Below are positions 26,036 through 36,205 of a stretch of DNA of 63,058 nt, in pieces. The translations under genes were made by a program, and so were the position numbers. The notes under the pieces were generated by a model. That model was given only the letters and a program-made list of their open reading frames with translations, was not told the origin of the DNA and did not search any database. Within the stretch, counting starts at the first letter, position 1; every line of letters begins with the position of its first letter. This stretch comes from JBHIKY01 sp042139015 (GTDB lineage: Bacteria; Bacillota; Bacilli; Bacillales; Marinococcaceae), in NCBI RefSeq assembly GCF_042139015.1, contig NZ_JBHIKY010000022.1:1-63058 (forward strand). Reading direction: 5' to 3'.

Positions 26036-26257
26036 ATGGAACAGACCATTACAATTCATACGCCCTACATTACTCTCGGGCAGCTTTTAAAAGAAGCTGG
26101 AGTTATTGACACCGGCGGAATGGCGAAGATGTTTCTTTCGGAATACGAGGTGCATGTGAACGGAGAACAGGAACAGCGAAGAGGAAAGAAGCTTTATCAT
26201 GGGGATGAGATTGAGATAGAAGGGGCCGGTACAGTTACGGTGCATTCAAGTGAATGA
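26036..26257 (+). CDS. yaaA: S4-domain RNA-binding protein YaaA
   Basis: Small S4-like RNA-binding protein, implicated in 50S ribosome assembly in B. subtilis (RlbA). 73 aa; the S4 motif runs from TLGQLLKEAGVIDTGGMAK to VHVNGEQEQRRGKKLYHGD. It starts at ATG 26036 behind CAGGAGG and is followed by recF after 12 bases, the standard dnaN-yaaA-recF arrangement. Confidence 0.93.
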   Translation: MEQTITIHTPYITLGQLLKEAGVIDTGGMAKMFLSEYEVHVNGEQEQRRGKKLYHGDEIEIEGAGTVTVHSSE

Positions 26258-26269
26258 GAGTGACACGCC

Positions 26270-27388
26270 TTGCATTTGAATGAAATCAGATTGAAACAAT
26301 ACCGCAATTATCATGAGCTTCGTTTACCTGTGGAAAATAAAGTAAATGTTATTCTCGGGGAAAATGCCCAGGGAAAAACAAACCTTATGGAAGCCATATA
26401 TGTGCTTGCTTTCGCTAAATCTCACCGTACCTCAAAAGATAAAGAACTGATAAAGTGGGAAGAAGACTTCGCCCGAATAGAAGGGGACATCACACGAAAG
26501 ACAGGAAGTGCTTCCCTTGAAGTTATACTTTCTGCAAAGGGAAAGAAAGTGAAAGTAAATCGATTAGAACAACGAAGATTAAGCGAGTATATCGGTGCAT
26601 GCAATGTCGTCATGTTCGCACCGGAGGATCTCAGCCTTGTAAAAGGCGGCCCGCAGCTTCGCCGTCGATTTATTGATATGGAAATCGGACAGATCAGTCC
26701 GGTCTATTTGTATGATCTTGCGGTCTATCAGAAGATTTTAAAGCAGCGCAACCAGCTGTTGAAAGATGGTGCCCAGGCAGAGGAGTCTGACGAGCTGATG
26801 CTGGATATTCTGACCGAACAGCTGGCAGAGACTGCTGCAAAAGTAATAAAAAAGCGTTTTTCATTTATTTCCATGCTCGAAAACTGGGCAAAAGAGATCC
26901 ACCAGCAGATCAGCCGCGGAAAAGAAGAACTGGCTTTAGCGTATCTTCCAACCGCCCACGTATCAGAAGATATGGAATTGTCGAAAATAGAAGAGAGACT
27001 GCATGAGGCCTTTTCAAAAAATAAAAGAAATGAATGGAGAAGAGGCCTCACGCTCACAGGCCCGCACCGGGATGAACTTTCTTTGCATATAAATGGCCGG
27101 AATGTCCAGACTTACGGCTCTCAGGGACAGCAGCGGACGGCTGCCCTGTCCTTGAAGCTTGCTGAAATAGAATTGATTCATGACAATATTGGAGAATATC
27201 CAATTCTGTTATTGGATGACGTATTATCAGAGCTCGATCATTTCCGGCAGTCCCATCTGCTCAATACAATTCAAGGCAAGGTTCAGACATTTGTCACCAC
27301 GACCAGCGTGGACGGAATTGAGCATGAAACATTAAGACAGGCTTCCGCTTTTATTGTGGAAGAAGGAACGCTCAAGCATATGAAATGA
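26270..27388 (+). CDS. recF: DNA replication and repair protein RecF
   Basis: SMC/Rad50-like ATPase that, with RecO and RecR, loads RecA on gapped DNA. Walker A ILGENAQGKTNLMEAIYVL, a signature near TYGSQGQQRTAALSLKLAE and Walker B YPILLLDDVLSELD are all visible. 372 aa. The TTG start (26270) has only weak ribosome-binding sequence, consistent with translational coupling to yaaA. Confidence 0.97.
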   Translation: MHLNEIRLKQYRNYHELRLPVENKVNVILGENAQGKTNLMEAIYVLAFAKSHRTSKDKELIKWEEDFARIEGDITRKTGSASLEVILSAKGKKVKVNRLEQRRLSEYIGACNVVMFAPEDLSLVKGGPQLRRRFIDMEIGQISPVYLYDLAVYQKILKQRNQLLKDGAQAEESDELMLDILTEQLAETAAKVIKKRFSFISMLENWAKEIHQQISRGKEELALAYLPTAHVSEDMELSKIEERLHEAFSKNKRNEWRRGLTLTGPHRDELSLHINGRNVQTYGSQGQQRTAALSLKLAEIELIHDNIGEYPILLLDDVLSELDHFRQSHLLNTIQGKVQTFVTTTSVDGIEHETLRQASAFIVEEGTLKHMK

Positions 27389-27397
27389 GGTGAAACG

Positions 27398-27682
27398 ATG
27401 TTTATTCATTTAGGCGGGGATACAGTTATCCGATCAAAAGATGTCATCACAATTGTAGATTCAGACAGTCATGATTCATCAAGCATTACGAGGCAGTTTT
27501 TATCGGCTCAGCAAAAGGAAAACATAATGGAAATTTCCGCCGATCTTACGAAATCAGTCGTCGTGACAAGTGATAGGGTGTATTTATCACCTATCTCCTC
27601 ATTGACGCTTAAGCGCCGTTCCCAGGTTGTATCAGAATTTGAAGACTTCAGCGAAGAAGTTGGAGCAAACAACGAATCATAA
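27398..27682 (+). CDS. remB: Extracellular matrix regulatory protein RemB
   Basis: DUF370-family protein, in B. subtilis (YaaB) a regulator of matrix genes alongside RemA. 94 aa beginning MFIHLGGDTVIRSKDVITIVD, with the family's TSDRVYLSPISSLTL segment. It begins 10 bases after recF behind GAGGTGA and lies before gyrB; a small AAAACATA/TATGTTTT hairpin follows the stop. Confidence 0.92.
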   Translation: MFIHLGGDTVIRSKDVITIVDSDSHDSSSITRQFLSAQQKENIMEISADLTKSVVVTSDRVYLSPISSLTLKRRSQVVSEFEDFSEEVGANNES

Positions 27683-27743
27683 AAAAAACATAGCTGTTTC
27701 TTTATGTTTTTAAGTATTCGTCATGGAAGCGAAGGTGAATAGA

Positions 27744-29657
27744 TTGGCAATGGAACCACAATCTTATGATGAAAATCAAATTCAGGTGCTTGAAGGGCTC
27801 GAAGCGGTCAGAAAGCGTCCAGGCATGTATATCGGTTCTACAAGTGCACGCGGTCTTCATCACTTAGTATGGGAAATCGTAGATAATAGTATTGATGAGG
27901 CCATGGGAGGTCACTGCGATCATATCTGGATTGCGGTAGAAGAAGATAATAGTGTAACAGTACGGGATAACGGCCGGGGAATTCCAGTGGGCATCCAAGA
28001 AAAAATGGGACGCCCGGCCGTAGAAGTCATTATGACTGTTCTGCACGCCGGCGGTAAATTCGGCGGTGGAGGCTACAAAGTATCAGGGGGCCTTCATGGA
28101 GTCGGTGCTTCTGTTGTAAATGCCCTTTCAGAAATGCTTGAGGTTGAAGTTCACCGGGACGGTGATATTCACCAGCAAAGCTATAAACGCGGGGTGCCGC
28201 AGCATGATCTGCAGGTAATCGGAAAAACGGAAGAACGGGGCACAAAAATTCATTTTAAACCGGATACCGATATTTTTTCCGAAACAATAGAGTTTGATTT
28301 TGACACACTTTCTACAAGATTACGCGAGCTTGCGTTTTTAAATAAAGGACTTCGCATTATCTTTACCGATAAAAGAGAAGAGGATAAAGAGGTTGAATAC
28401 TACTACGAAGGCGGAATTGCTTCGTTTGTAGAGTATTTGAACCGACAAAAAGAAGTGCTGCATGAACCGCCTATCTTTATTGAAAGCGAAAAAGATGGCA
28501 TTCAGGTAGAAATTGCTGTTCAGTACAATAACAGCTTTACTAGCAATATTTATTCATTTGCAAACAACATCAACACCCATGAAGGCGGGACACATGAATC
28601 AGGTTTTAAAACCGGGCTGACAAGAGCAATCAATGATTATGCGCGCAGAAATTCCCTTTTTAAGGAAAATGATCCGAATTTAATCGGCGATGATGTCAGA
28701 GAAGGCTTAACCGCTATTATTTCTGTGAAAATTGAAGACCCTCAGTTTGAAGGGCAGACAAAAACCAAACTTGGAAACAGTGAAGCGAGAACCATTACTG
28801 ATTCTCTTTTCTCTGAACATTTTTCCCGTTTTATGGCGGAGAATCCTGATACTGCAAGACTTGTAGTTGAAAAAGGATTGATGGCTTCAAGAGCGAGAGA
28901 TGCTGCGAAAAAAGCGAGAGAACTCACTAGAAGAAAGAATGCGCTGGAAGTGAGCTCGCTGCCTGGCAAACTTGCTGACTGCTCATCGAAGGATGCTTCT
29001 ATCAGCGAGATTTATATTGTAGAGGGCGACTCCGCAGGCGGCTCAGCCAAGCAGGGAAGAGACCGGCATTTTCAGGCGATTCTGCCTTTGCGTGGGAAGA
29101 TCATTAATGTGGAAAAAGCAAGACTGGATAAGATTCTTGCCAATAATGAAATCCGGTCCATTATCACAGCGCTCGGAACCGGAATCGGAAACGAATTTGA
29201 TATTGAAAAAGCCCGCTACCATAAGGTTATCATTATGACGGATGCGGATGTTGACGGTGCTCATATCCGAACGCTGATTCTGACTTTTTTCTACCGGTAT
29301 ATGCGGCCGTTGATTGATAAAGGCTATATTTACATTGCCCAGCCGCCGCTGTATAAAATTCAGCAGGGAAAAAGTGTGAATTATGCTTATTACGAAAGAG
29401 AACTAGACAACGTTCTCTCCGAACTTCCTGCTCAGCCTAAGCCTGGCATACAGCGCTACAAAGGTCTTGGTGAAATGAATCCGAATCAGCTCTGGGAGAC
29501 CACGATGGATCCAGAGGGCAGGAGTGTTCTTCAGGTCACGCTTGAAGATGCGATGAAGGCAGATGAGATCTTTGAAACATTAATGGGAGACCGCGTTGAG
29601 CCAAGGAGAGATTTTATCCAGGAAAATGCTGAATACGTGCAAAACCTTGATGTATAA
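27744..29657 (+). CDS. gyrB: DNA gyrase subunit B
   Basis: ATPase subunit of gyrase. The GHKL ATP-binding site is visible (EIVDNSIDEA, DNGRGIPVG, GGLHGVGASVVNALS), then the TOPRIM fold (EGDSAGGSAKQGRDRHFQA, DADVDGAHIRTL). I choose TTG 27744, five bases after AAGGTGA, giving 637 aa (B. subtilis 638). ATG 27750 (MEPQSYDENQIQ) and ATG 27723 are alternatives; the latter lacks a ribosome-binding site. Confidence 0.97.
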   Translation: MAMEPQSYDENQIQVLEGLEAVRKRPGMYIGSTSARGLHHLVWEIVDNSIDEAMGGHCDHIWIAVEEDNSVTVRDNGRGIPVGIQEKMGRPAVEVIMTVLHAGGKFGGGGYKVSGGLHGVGASVVNALSEMLEVEVHRDGDIHQQSYKRGVPQHDLQVIGKTEERGTKIHFKPDTDIFSETIEFDFDTLSTRLRELAFLNKGLRIIFTDKREEDKEVEYYYEGGIASFVEYLNRQKEVLHEPPIFIESEKDGIQVEIAVQYNNSFTSNIYSFANNINTHEGGTHESGFKTGLTRAINDYARRNSLFKENDPNLIGDDVREGLTAIISVKIEDPQFEGQTKTKLGNSEARTITDSLFSEHFSRFMAENPDTARLVVEKGLMASRARDAAKKARELTRRKNALEVSSLPGKLADCSSKDASISEIYIVEGDSAGGSAKQGRDRHFQAILPLRGKIINVEKARLDKILANNEIRSIITALGTGIGNEFDIEKARYHKVIIMTDADVDGAHIRTLILTFFYRYMRPLIDKGYIYIAQPPLYKIQQGKSVNYAYYERELDNVLSELPAQPKPGIQRYKGLGEMNPNQLWETTMDPEGRSVLQVTLEDAMKADEIFETLMGDRVEPRRDFIQENAEYVQNLDV

Positions 29658-29712
29658 CAAAGGCTGTAGTGTGTAAGCCGTCCGTGGCGGTTAGAATTGG
29701 GAGGTTGCAGGA

Positions 29713-32253
29713 ATGGCAGAGAACGAATCAAGAGTCACAGAAATAAATATTGGCCAGGAAATGCGTACATCATTCTTGGATTACGCAATGAGTGTTATTG
29801 TGAGCCGGGCGCTTCCAGATGTTCGAGATGGGTTGAAGCCGGTGCACCGGCGAATCTTATATGCAATGAATGAGCTTGGCATGACACCGGATAAACCCCA
29901 TAAGAAGTCGGCGCGTATCGTCGGGGAAGTTATTGGTAAGTATCACCCGCACGGGGATTCAGCAGTATATGAAACAATGGTCCGGATGGCTCAGGATTTC
30001 AGCTACCGTAATATGCTTGTGGACGGACATGGAAACTTCGGTTCTGTAGATGGTGATGCTGCTGCTGCGATGAGGTATACAGAAGCGAGAATGTCGAAGA
30101 TTTCCATGGAAATGGTACGTGACATAAACAAGGACACCATTGATTACCAGGATAACTATGATGGAAATGAAAGCGAGCCGATTGTCCTGCCTTCCAGGTT
30201 CCCGAACCTGCTTGTAAACGGAGCTTCCGGAATTGCTGTCGGAATGGCGACAAACATCCCGCCGCATCAGCTTGGAGAAGTTATTGACGGAGTATTAGAG
30301 ATCAGTAAAAATCCAGATATTACAATTGAAGAATTAATGGAATTTATACCTGGACCGGATTTTCCTACAGGGGCGATGATTTTAGGACGCTCCGGCATCA
30401 GAAGAGCATACCAGACCGGAAGAGGCTCAATTTTGCTGCGTGCTGTAGCAGAAATTGAGGAAATGAAAAATGGAAAACAGTCCATTATTGTTACAGAGCT
30501 TCCATACCAGGTAAATAAAGCAAGGCTCGTGGAAAAAATCGCCGAACTGGTCCGGGATAAAAAGATAGACGGAATTACCGATTTGCGTGACGAATCAGAT
30601 CGAAACGGCATGAGAATTGTTATTGAAGTTCGTAAGGATGCCAATGCAAACGTATTGTTAAATAATTTATATAAACAGACAGCTCTGCAGACGAGCTTCG
30701 GCGTGAATATGCTCGCACTTGTAGACGGCCGTCCGGAAGTACTGAATATAAAACAGTGTCTAGTTTATTACCTAGAACATCAAAAGGTAGTTATAAAGCG
30801 CCGCACAGCATTTGAACTGCGTAAAGCTGAAGCGAGAGCCCATATTCTCGAGGGTCTGCGGGTAGCTCTGGATCATCTTGACGAAGTGATTAGTTTGATC
30901 CGCAGCTCACAAACAACCGAAATCGCCCGAAATGGCTTAATGGAAAATTATTCTCTAAGCTATGAGCAGGCTCAGGCAATTTTAGAGATGAGACTGCAGC
31001 GTTTAACGGGACTTGAGCGAGATAAGATTGAACAGGAATATAAAGAGCTGATAGAGCGGATTAAGGATTTAAAAGCAATTCTTGACAGTGAAGAAAGAGT
31101 ACTCGAAATTATCCGTGAGGAAATTACAGAGCTGAAGGAAAAATTCAATGATGAACGCCGCACAAGAATAACTACCGGGGAGAATCAAATTGAGGATGAA
31201 GATTTGATTCCTCGTCAAAACGTCGTGATAACGATCAGTCATCAAGGCTACATTAAGCGGATGCCAAGTGATACGTATCGTATTCAAAGAAGAGGCGGCC
31301 GTGGTATTCAAGGAATGGGCACTAATGATGATGACTTTGTGGAGCATTTATTTACCACAAGCTCTCACCAGACAATATTATTTTTTACAAATAAAGGAAA
31401 AGTATACAGGCTGAAGGCGTATGAAATTCCAGAATTGAAAAGAACAGCGAAAGGAATTCCAGCCATTAATCTTCTCCAAATTGAAAAAGGAGAGTATATC
31501 AGCACGGTAATACCGGTCAAGGATTTCTCCGATGAGGCGTGCTTGTTCTTCTTAACGAAGAAAGGTATAGCAAAACGAACCTCCTTATCAGCGTTTGCCA
31601 ATATCCGGAAAGGCGGATTGTTTGCGATTAATGTCCGCGAGGAGGATGAGCTGTATGGCGTTCGGCTGACCGATGGGAAAGAACGTCTAATAATTGGAAC
31701 GAAAAAAGGAATGGCGATCCATTTTGATGAACGCGACGTCCGCTTAATGGGACGAACGGCTACCGGCGTGAAAGCATTAAGTGTTTCCAAGGAGGACAGC
31801 GTCGTCGGCATGGATATGGTATCAGAAGACAAAGACGTATTGATCGTAACCAATAAAGGTTTTGGAAAACGAACTCCAATTAGTGATTTCCGCGTTCAAA
31901 ACCGGGGCGGAAAAGGTTTAAAAGCCTGCAAACTAACGGAAAGAAACGGAGAACTGGTAGCACTGCGCTGTGTACCCGAGGATATCGACCTTATGATAAT
32001 GACTATTCACGGAGTGCTCATCCGCATCAAAAGCTCTGAAATTTCCCGGCTCGGCCGTTATGCCCAGGGTGTCAAATTGATACGGCTCGGAGAAGGTGAA
32101 GAGGTATCTGCGGTCAGTCCGGTAGAAATGCCGGAGGAAGTACAGGAAGCAGAAGCAGATGAGATAGAGCAGCTGCCTGTTGATCAAGAGAATGAAGGAG
32201 AATCAGATTCAGTTCAGGAAGAAAGTCCGGATACTGATTCGGAAGAAGAATAA
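29713..32253 (+). CDS. gyrA: DNA gyrase subunit A
   Basis: DNA breakage-reunion subunit of gyrase. The catalytic tyrosine lies in AAAMRYTEARMS; the quinolone region reads HGDSAVYETM, the wild-type Ser/Glu combination. The C-terminal beta-pinwheel carries the GyrA box QRRGGRGIQG. 846 aa, lengthened by an acidic tail of about 45 residues (EEVQEAEADEIEQL...DTDSEEE), consistent with a halophilic proteome. It follows gyrB after 55 bases and ends in a strong terminator. Confidence 0.98.
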   Translation: MAENESRVTEINIGQEMRTSFLDYAMSVIVSRALPDVRDGLKPVHRRILYAMNELGMTPDKPHKKSARIVGEVIGKYHPHGDSAVYETMVRMAQDFSYRNMLVDGHGNFGSVDGDAAAAMRYTEARMSKISMEMVRDINKDTIDYQDNYDGNESEPIVLPSRFPNLLVNGASGIAVGMATNIPPHQLGEVIDGVLEISKNPDITIEELMEFIPGPDFPTGAMILGRSGIRRAYQTGRGSILLRAVAEIEEMKNGKQSIIVTELPYQVNKARLVEKIAELVRDKKIDGITDLRDESDRNGMRIVIEVRKDANANVLLNNLYKQTALQTSFGVNMLALVDGRPEVLNIKQCLVYYLEHQKVVIKRRTAFELRKAEARAHILEGLRVALDHLDEVISLIRSSQTTEIARNGLMENYSLSYEQAQAILEMRLQRLTGLERDKIEQEYKELIERIKDLKAILDSEERVLEIIREEITELKEKFNDERRTRITTGENQIEDEDLIPRQNVVITISHQGYIKRMPSDTYRIQRRGGRGIQGMGTNDDDFVEHLFTTSSHQTILFFTNKGKVYRLKAYEIPELKRTAKGIPAINLLQIEKGEYISTVIPVKDFSDEACLFFLTKKGIAKRTSLSAFANIRKGGLFAINVREEDELYGVRLTDGKERLIIGTKKGMAIHFDERDVRLMGRTATGVKALSVSKEDSVVGMDMVSEDKDVLIVTNKGFGKRTPISDFRVQNRGGKGLKACKLTERNGELVALRCVPEDIDLMIMTIHGVLIRIKSSEISRLGRYAQGVKLIRLGEGEEVSAVSPVEMPEEVQEAEADEIEQLPVDQENEGESDSVQEESPDTDSEEE

Positions 32254-32279
32254 AGGATTCTTCCTATATCTAATATACG

Positions 32280-32317
32280 ATGAGCTGGGATAAAAAATAT
32301 CCCGGCTCATTTTTTTA
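32280..32317 (+). terminator. gyrA terminator
   Basis: ATGAGCTGGGATA, a short A-rich loop, then TATCCCGGCTCAT followed by TTTTTT, 27 bases behind the gyrA stop. Confidence 0.92.
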
Positions 32318-32537
32318 TCGAATATTTTATTTGATGGGTGATAGAGAGGGATTGCAGAACTGCGAATACTGCCGTCAAAGATTTCAAATCATTTTATTTC
32401 AATAAAATGGCTTTTAAATAGTTACTAATACCCAAACATGTTGCAAAACTACTTAATATTTATAGGAAAATAGTTTCTTTTTCTTTGATTTTTCTGTATA
32501 CTATGGAGAACTAATTGATGGATGGGAGCCTGGAAAC

Positions 32538-33617
32538 ATGAGAGTAAAAAGGGAACAGCTTCAGGAAGGTTGTGTAATAACAGAAGATATTTACGTCTTG
32601 TCAACTCATCCAATCATACGCAGAAAAACGGTATTAAATCAGGTACATCTTAACGTGTTACATGCATTTCTTGTAAAAGAAGCGAGTGTCGAAAAGAAGT
32701 TGATTAATGGGGAGCCGTTTCTACCGGAAACTGCAGAGAATACGGACGAGAATGCAGAGGAACACGCTCCGGTATTTATTGAGAATTATTTAAATGCTGT
32801 AGGTGTATATAAATCAATGTTTCAGAAGTGGCAGGCCGGAAATCCTGTTGATATGGGAGAAATAAGGCGAGTTATGACTCCACTTCTCCAGGAAGCTGTT
32901 GGCCAGTCCAACCATGTATTATTTTTGCATCATTTTTGCACAAAAAAGGATTATTTATACCACCACGCAGTTGCGACTGGCCTGTTGGCTGCTATGCTTG
33001 CTCATAAAATGAAATTTTCAAATAAAGAAGTACTGCAGGCAGGAATGGCAGGTGTATTGAGTGACGCAGGAATGGCAATGCTTGCTCCGGCTATAATTGA
33101 AAAAAAAGGAGAGCTCACTCAATCTGAATATCAAGAGGTAAAAAACCATCCGTACCACAGCTATACGATGCTGAAAGGCACAAGCACTGTAACAGAATTA
33201 ATGCTTATCGCAGTCTTACAGCATCATGAGCGTGAAGACGGCAATGGTTACCCGTTCGGCACAAGCTCCAGCAAACTAAATAAAATAAGCAGAATACTGG
33301 CAGCGGCTGACGTATATCATGCCATGACCAGTGAACGGCCGTACCGAAAAAAACAATCTCCTTATAAAGTTATCGATGAAATGCTGAAGGGCCAATTCGG
33401 CAAACTTCATCTTGAAGTAGTGCATTCATTAATGGAGAAATTACTTACCTTTTCCATCGGCACAAAAGTAAGTCTCAGCAACGGAAAAAATGCGGAAATC
33501 ATTTTTACAGATAGAAACAATCCGACCTCCCCTATTGTAAAGCTTGACGAATCACAGGAGATTATTCAATTATCAACATCACAGCCGCCTTTCCTCGAGG
33601 AGATTCGTTCGGTGTAA
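32538..33617 (+). CDS. Degenerate HD-GYP domain protein
   Basis: Relative of cyclic-di-GMP phosphodiesterases. 359 aa: a variable N-terminal region (1 to about 120) and an HD-GYP domain from about residue 135. The downstream HHEREDGNGYPFG and RPYRKK motifs are well kept, but the metal-binding HDxGK is replaced by SDAGM and the later DVYDAL by DVYHAM, so catalysis is doubtful. It starts at ATG 32538 behind GGGAG and stands alone between gyrA and the convergent yaaC, where B. subtilis has an rRNA operon. A c-di-GMP-binding or purely structural role is possible. Confidence 0.85.
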   Translation: MRVKREQLQEGCVITEDIYVLSTHPIIRRKTVLNQVHLNVLHAFLVKEASVEKKLINGEPFLPETAENTDENAEEHAPVFIENYLNAVGVYKSMFQKWQAGNPVDMGEIRRVMTPLLQEAVGQSNHVLFLHHFCTKKDYLYHHAVATGLLAAMLAHKMKFSNKEVLQAGMAGVLSDAGMAMLAPAIIEKKGELTQSEYQEVKNHPYHSYTMLKGTSTVTELMLIAVLQHHEREDGNGYPFGTSSSKLNKISRILAAADVYHAMTSERPYRKKQSPYKVIDEMLKGQFGKLHLEVVHSLMEKLLTFSIGTKVSLSNGKNAEIIFTDRNNPTSPIVKLDESQEIIQLSTSQPPFLEEIRSV

Positions 33618-33625
33618 CGGGAGAG

Positions 33626-34549
33626 TCATTGAAATAAAGGCTCAAACAATCGAGGGACCTCTGCAGTTATTGTATTCATGTAATAACGAATAACTGGAAA
33701 ATCAGGATTTTCCTGATGATGAATGAAATCGCTCCACCATTCCGCTTCGTATCGGCAGAGAATGCTGAGATTAAACAAAAGGCAATAATGCATGCATAAT
33801 TCAGGAAGATGAATCCGATCCATCGAATAGTTCAGATAATAATTACCTTTATCATTGAGAAATAACGAAGAGGAGACAGGTTTACTGATATGAACACGGC
33901 ACATCCCCTTTGTTTCAGTAATACCGAGCACTGTGCGTTCGTCTTTTGTTAACCAGGCGGATAAGGCCTGTTTTTGTTTTAGAGAAAGCGCTGCTGAAAT
34001 TAAGAGTGATTTTTCATTTAAATCGATTTTCGGAGGCTGCCTATCCGCCGGCAATGATATAAAAACAGGAAGCAATTTAGAAAATTCCACTAACATATCC
34101 CTCATCGCCCAGCTTTCACCGATCCGATGTTTCATGTGAAACATTGAAGCTGCAAAATAAGGATAAAAGCCATTCTTTTGTACTTTTATTTCATCCTGCA
34201 GAAAGCTGTAATCCCTTCGTTTTCGTTTTCTTGTAGTAATCCCGTGTGCAAGCACCTCTGAGGAAGAGGGGTAATGGGGATCATGATACAGGGCAGCTGC
34301 CTTAAGAAAATGAGAAAGCCCGTAAAATAAAAGCAATGGCTTGGTTGGAAGTGGAGCACACTGGCCTTCGTTCCAGAAAATCATTCCTAATTTCCATTCT
34401 GAGTGAATCACGGAAGCATTTCGATAAGCGAATCGTTCTGCTTCCGAAATTTTTAATTTCTTATACTGAACGAGCAAATTTTCATGTACAAGCTCTCCAG
34501 ATTCCAAAAAAAGGAGTGAAAGAGAGGAATTGTATTTTATTTCGCCCAT
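33626..34549 (-). CDS. yaaC: YaaC family protein
   Basis: Protein of unknown function conserved next to guaB in Bacillaceae. 307 aa, soluble, without a recognisable catalytic motif; conserved-looking segments include FWNEGQCAPLPTKPLLLFYGLSHFLKA and HGITTRKRKRRDYSFLQ near the N-terminus. It starts at ATG 34549 behind GGGCGGGG, is divergent from guaB and convergent with the HD-GYP gene. A parS-like site lies inside it. Confidence 0.88.
   Translation of the reverse strand: MGEIKYNSSLSLLFLESGELVHENLLVQYKKLKISEAERFAYRNASVIHSEWKLGMIFWNEGQCAPLPTKPLLLFYGLSHFLKAAALYHDPHYPSSSEVLAHGITTRKRKRRDYSFLQDEIKVQKNGFYPYFAASMFHMKHRIGESWAMRDMLVEFSKLLPVFISLPADRQPPKIDLNEKSLLISAALSLKQKQALSAWLTKDERTVLGITETKGMCRVHISKPVSSSLFLNDKGNYYLNYSMDRIHLPELCMHYCLLFNLSILCRYEAEWWSDFIHHQENPDFPVIRYYMNTITAEVPRLFEPLFQ
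34128..34143. promoter_or_regulatory. parS site (one mismatch)
   Basis: TGTTTCATGTGAAACA differs at one base from the ParB consensus TGTTTCACGTGAAACA. It lies inside yaaC, about 10 kb to the right of dnaA. Confidence 0.88.
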
Positions 34550-34732
34550 ATAATCCCCGCCCTTTCTAATTTTTGTGGTTTTGATTTTTCGGAAAGTTTA
34601 AACTTATTCCTTTTACTCGTGGTATTGCCAGAAAAATGATAAGATATGAGAAAATATTCGTTAGAAACAGCTGTATCACGTTTAGGATAAACAGTTTTAC
34701 ATTAATTATTATTTAGGAAGGTGAGGATAACG

Positions 34733-36187
34733 GTGCGTGAAGATAAGTTTGCAAAAGAGGGATTAACATTTGATGATGTCCTGCTCATTCCGGCACGTTC
34801 AGAAATACACCCGCGGGAAGTCTCTGTTAAAACAACACTGACAGAAAAGATAGGTTTGAATGTACCGATTATCAGTGCTGGCATGGATACTGTAACGGAA
34901 GCAGGAATGGCAATTGCGATTGCCAGAGAAGGCGGCCTTGGGATTATTCACAAAAATGTATCTATTGAAGAGCAAGCGGAGATGGTGGACCGGGTAAAAC
35001 GTTCTGAAAGTGGTGTCATTACTGATCCTTTCTTTTTAACGCCGGACAGACAGGTATTTGATGCTGAACACTTAATGAGTAAATTCCGTATTTCAGGTGT
35101 TCCGATCGTTAATGAAGCTCAAAAGCTTGTCGGTATCCTCACAAACCGTGATCTGCGTTTTATTGAAGATTATTCTATTAAAATTGAAGATGTGATGACA
35201 AGCTCCAACTTAGTCACGGCGCCAGTCGGAACCACTCTCGAAGAAGCAGAGAAACTCCTGCAGAAGCATAAAATTGAAAAGCTGCCGCTTGTTGAAGATA
35301 ATGGGACGTTAAAGGGACTTATTACAATCAAAGATATTGAAAAAGTAATTGAATTTCCTCACTCAGCAAAGGACAAGAACGGCCGGCTTGTTGCTGGAGC
35401 TGCTGTCGGAGTCACAAATGATTCTCTAAAGCGAGTGGAAGCCCTTGTGAAGGCTGAGGTTGATGTGATTGTCATTGATACCGCCCACGGTCATTCTAAA
35501 GGTGTACTTGATAAAATTACTGAAATACGTTCTGCTTTTCCAGATATCACTTTAGTAGCAGGGAATGTGGCCACTGCAGCAGGCACCAGGGATTTAATTG
35601 AGGCAGGCGCGGATGTCGTAAAGGTCGGCATCGGCCCAGGTTCTATCTGCACAACAAGAGTTGTCGCCGGAGTTGGCGTTCCTCAGGTTACTGCTGTTTA
35701 TGATTGTGCTTCCGAAGCAGCTAAGTATAATGTACCTGTCATTGCGGACGGAGGAATTAAATATTCCGGAGATATCGTAAAAGCACTTGCAGCAGGAGCA
35801 CACGCAGTTATGCTCGGCAGTCTTCTTGCTGGGACATCTGAAAGTCCGGGAGAACGGGAAATTTTTCAGGGGCGTCAATTTAAAGTGTACCGCGGAATGG
35901 GCTCAATGGCTGCAATGGAACAAGGAAGTAAAGACCGTTATTTCCAAGAAGATAATCAGAAGCTTGTGCCGGAAGGAATAGAAGGGCGAACTCCATATAA
36001 AGGTCCGCTCTCGGATACGATCCATCAGCTGCTTGGCGGAATAAGAGCAGGAATGGGTTATTGCGGCACGGAAAATTTGATGTCTTTGCGCGAGAATTCT
36101 CGTTTTACAAGGATTACTAACGCAGGACTAAGAGAAAGCCACCCTCATGACGTGCAGATTACGAAGGAAGCTCCAAATTACAGCTGA
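34733..36187 (+). CDS. guaB: Inosine-5'-monophosphate dehydrogenase
   Basis: NAD-dependent oxidation of IMP to XMP, the first committed step of GMP synthesis. The (beta/alpha)8 barrel carries the active-site loop GPGSICTTRVVAG with its catalytic Cys and the GGIKYSGD phosphate-binding loop; two CBS domains are inserted at about residues 95-205. I start at GTG 34733 (MREDKFAKEGLTFDDV), just behind AGGAAGGTGAGG, giving 484 aa; the GTG four codons earlier lies within the ribosome-binding site. The downstream terminator comes from the repeat at 36206. Confidence 0.97.
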   Translation: MREDKFAKEGLTFDDVLLIPARSEIHPREVSVKTTLTEKIGLNVPIISAGMDTVTEAGMAIAIAREGGLGIIHKNVSIEEQAEMVDRVKRSESGVITDPFFLTPDRQVFDAEHLMSKFRISGVPIVNEAQKLVGILTNRDLRFIEDYSIKIEDVMTSSNLVTAPVGTTLEEAEKLLQKHKIEKLPLVEDNGTLKGLITIKDIEKVIEFPHSAKDKNGRLVAGAAVGVTNDSLKRVEALVKAEVDVIVIDTAHGHSKGVLDKITEIRSAFPDITLVAGNVATAAGTRDLIEAGADVVKVGIGPGSICTTRVVAGVGVPQVTAVYDCASEAAKYNVPVIADGGIKYSGDIVKALAAGAHAVMLGSLLAGTSESPGEREIFQGRQFKVYRGMGSMAAMEQGSKDRYFQEDNQKLVPEGIEGRTPYKGPLSDTIHQLLGGIRAGMGYCGTENLMSLRENSRFTRITNAGLRESHPHDVQITKEAPNYS

Positions 36188-36205
36188 AGAAACAAATGAT
36201 AACAA

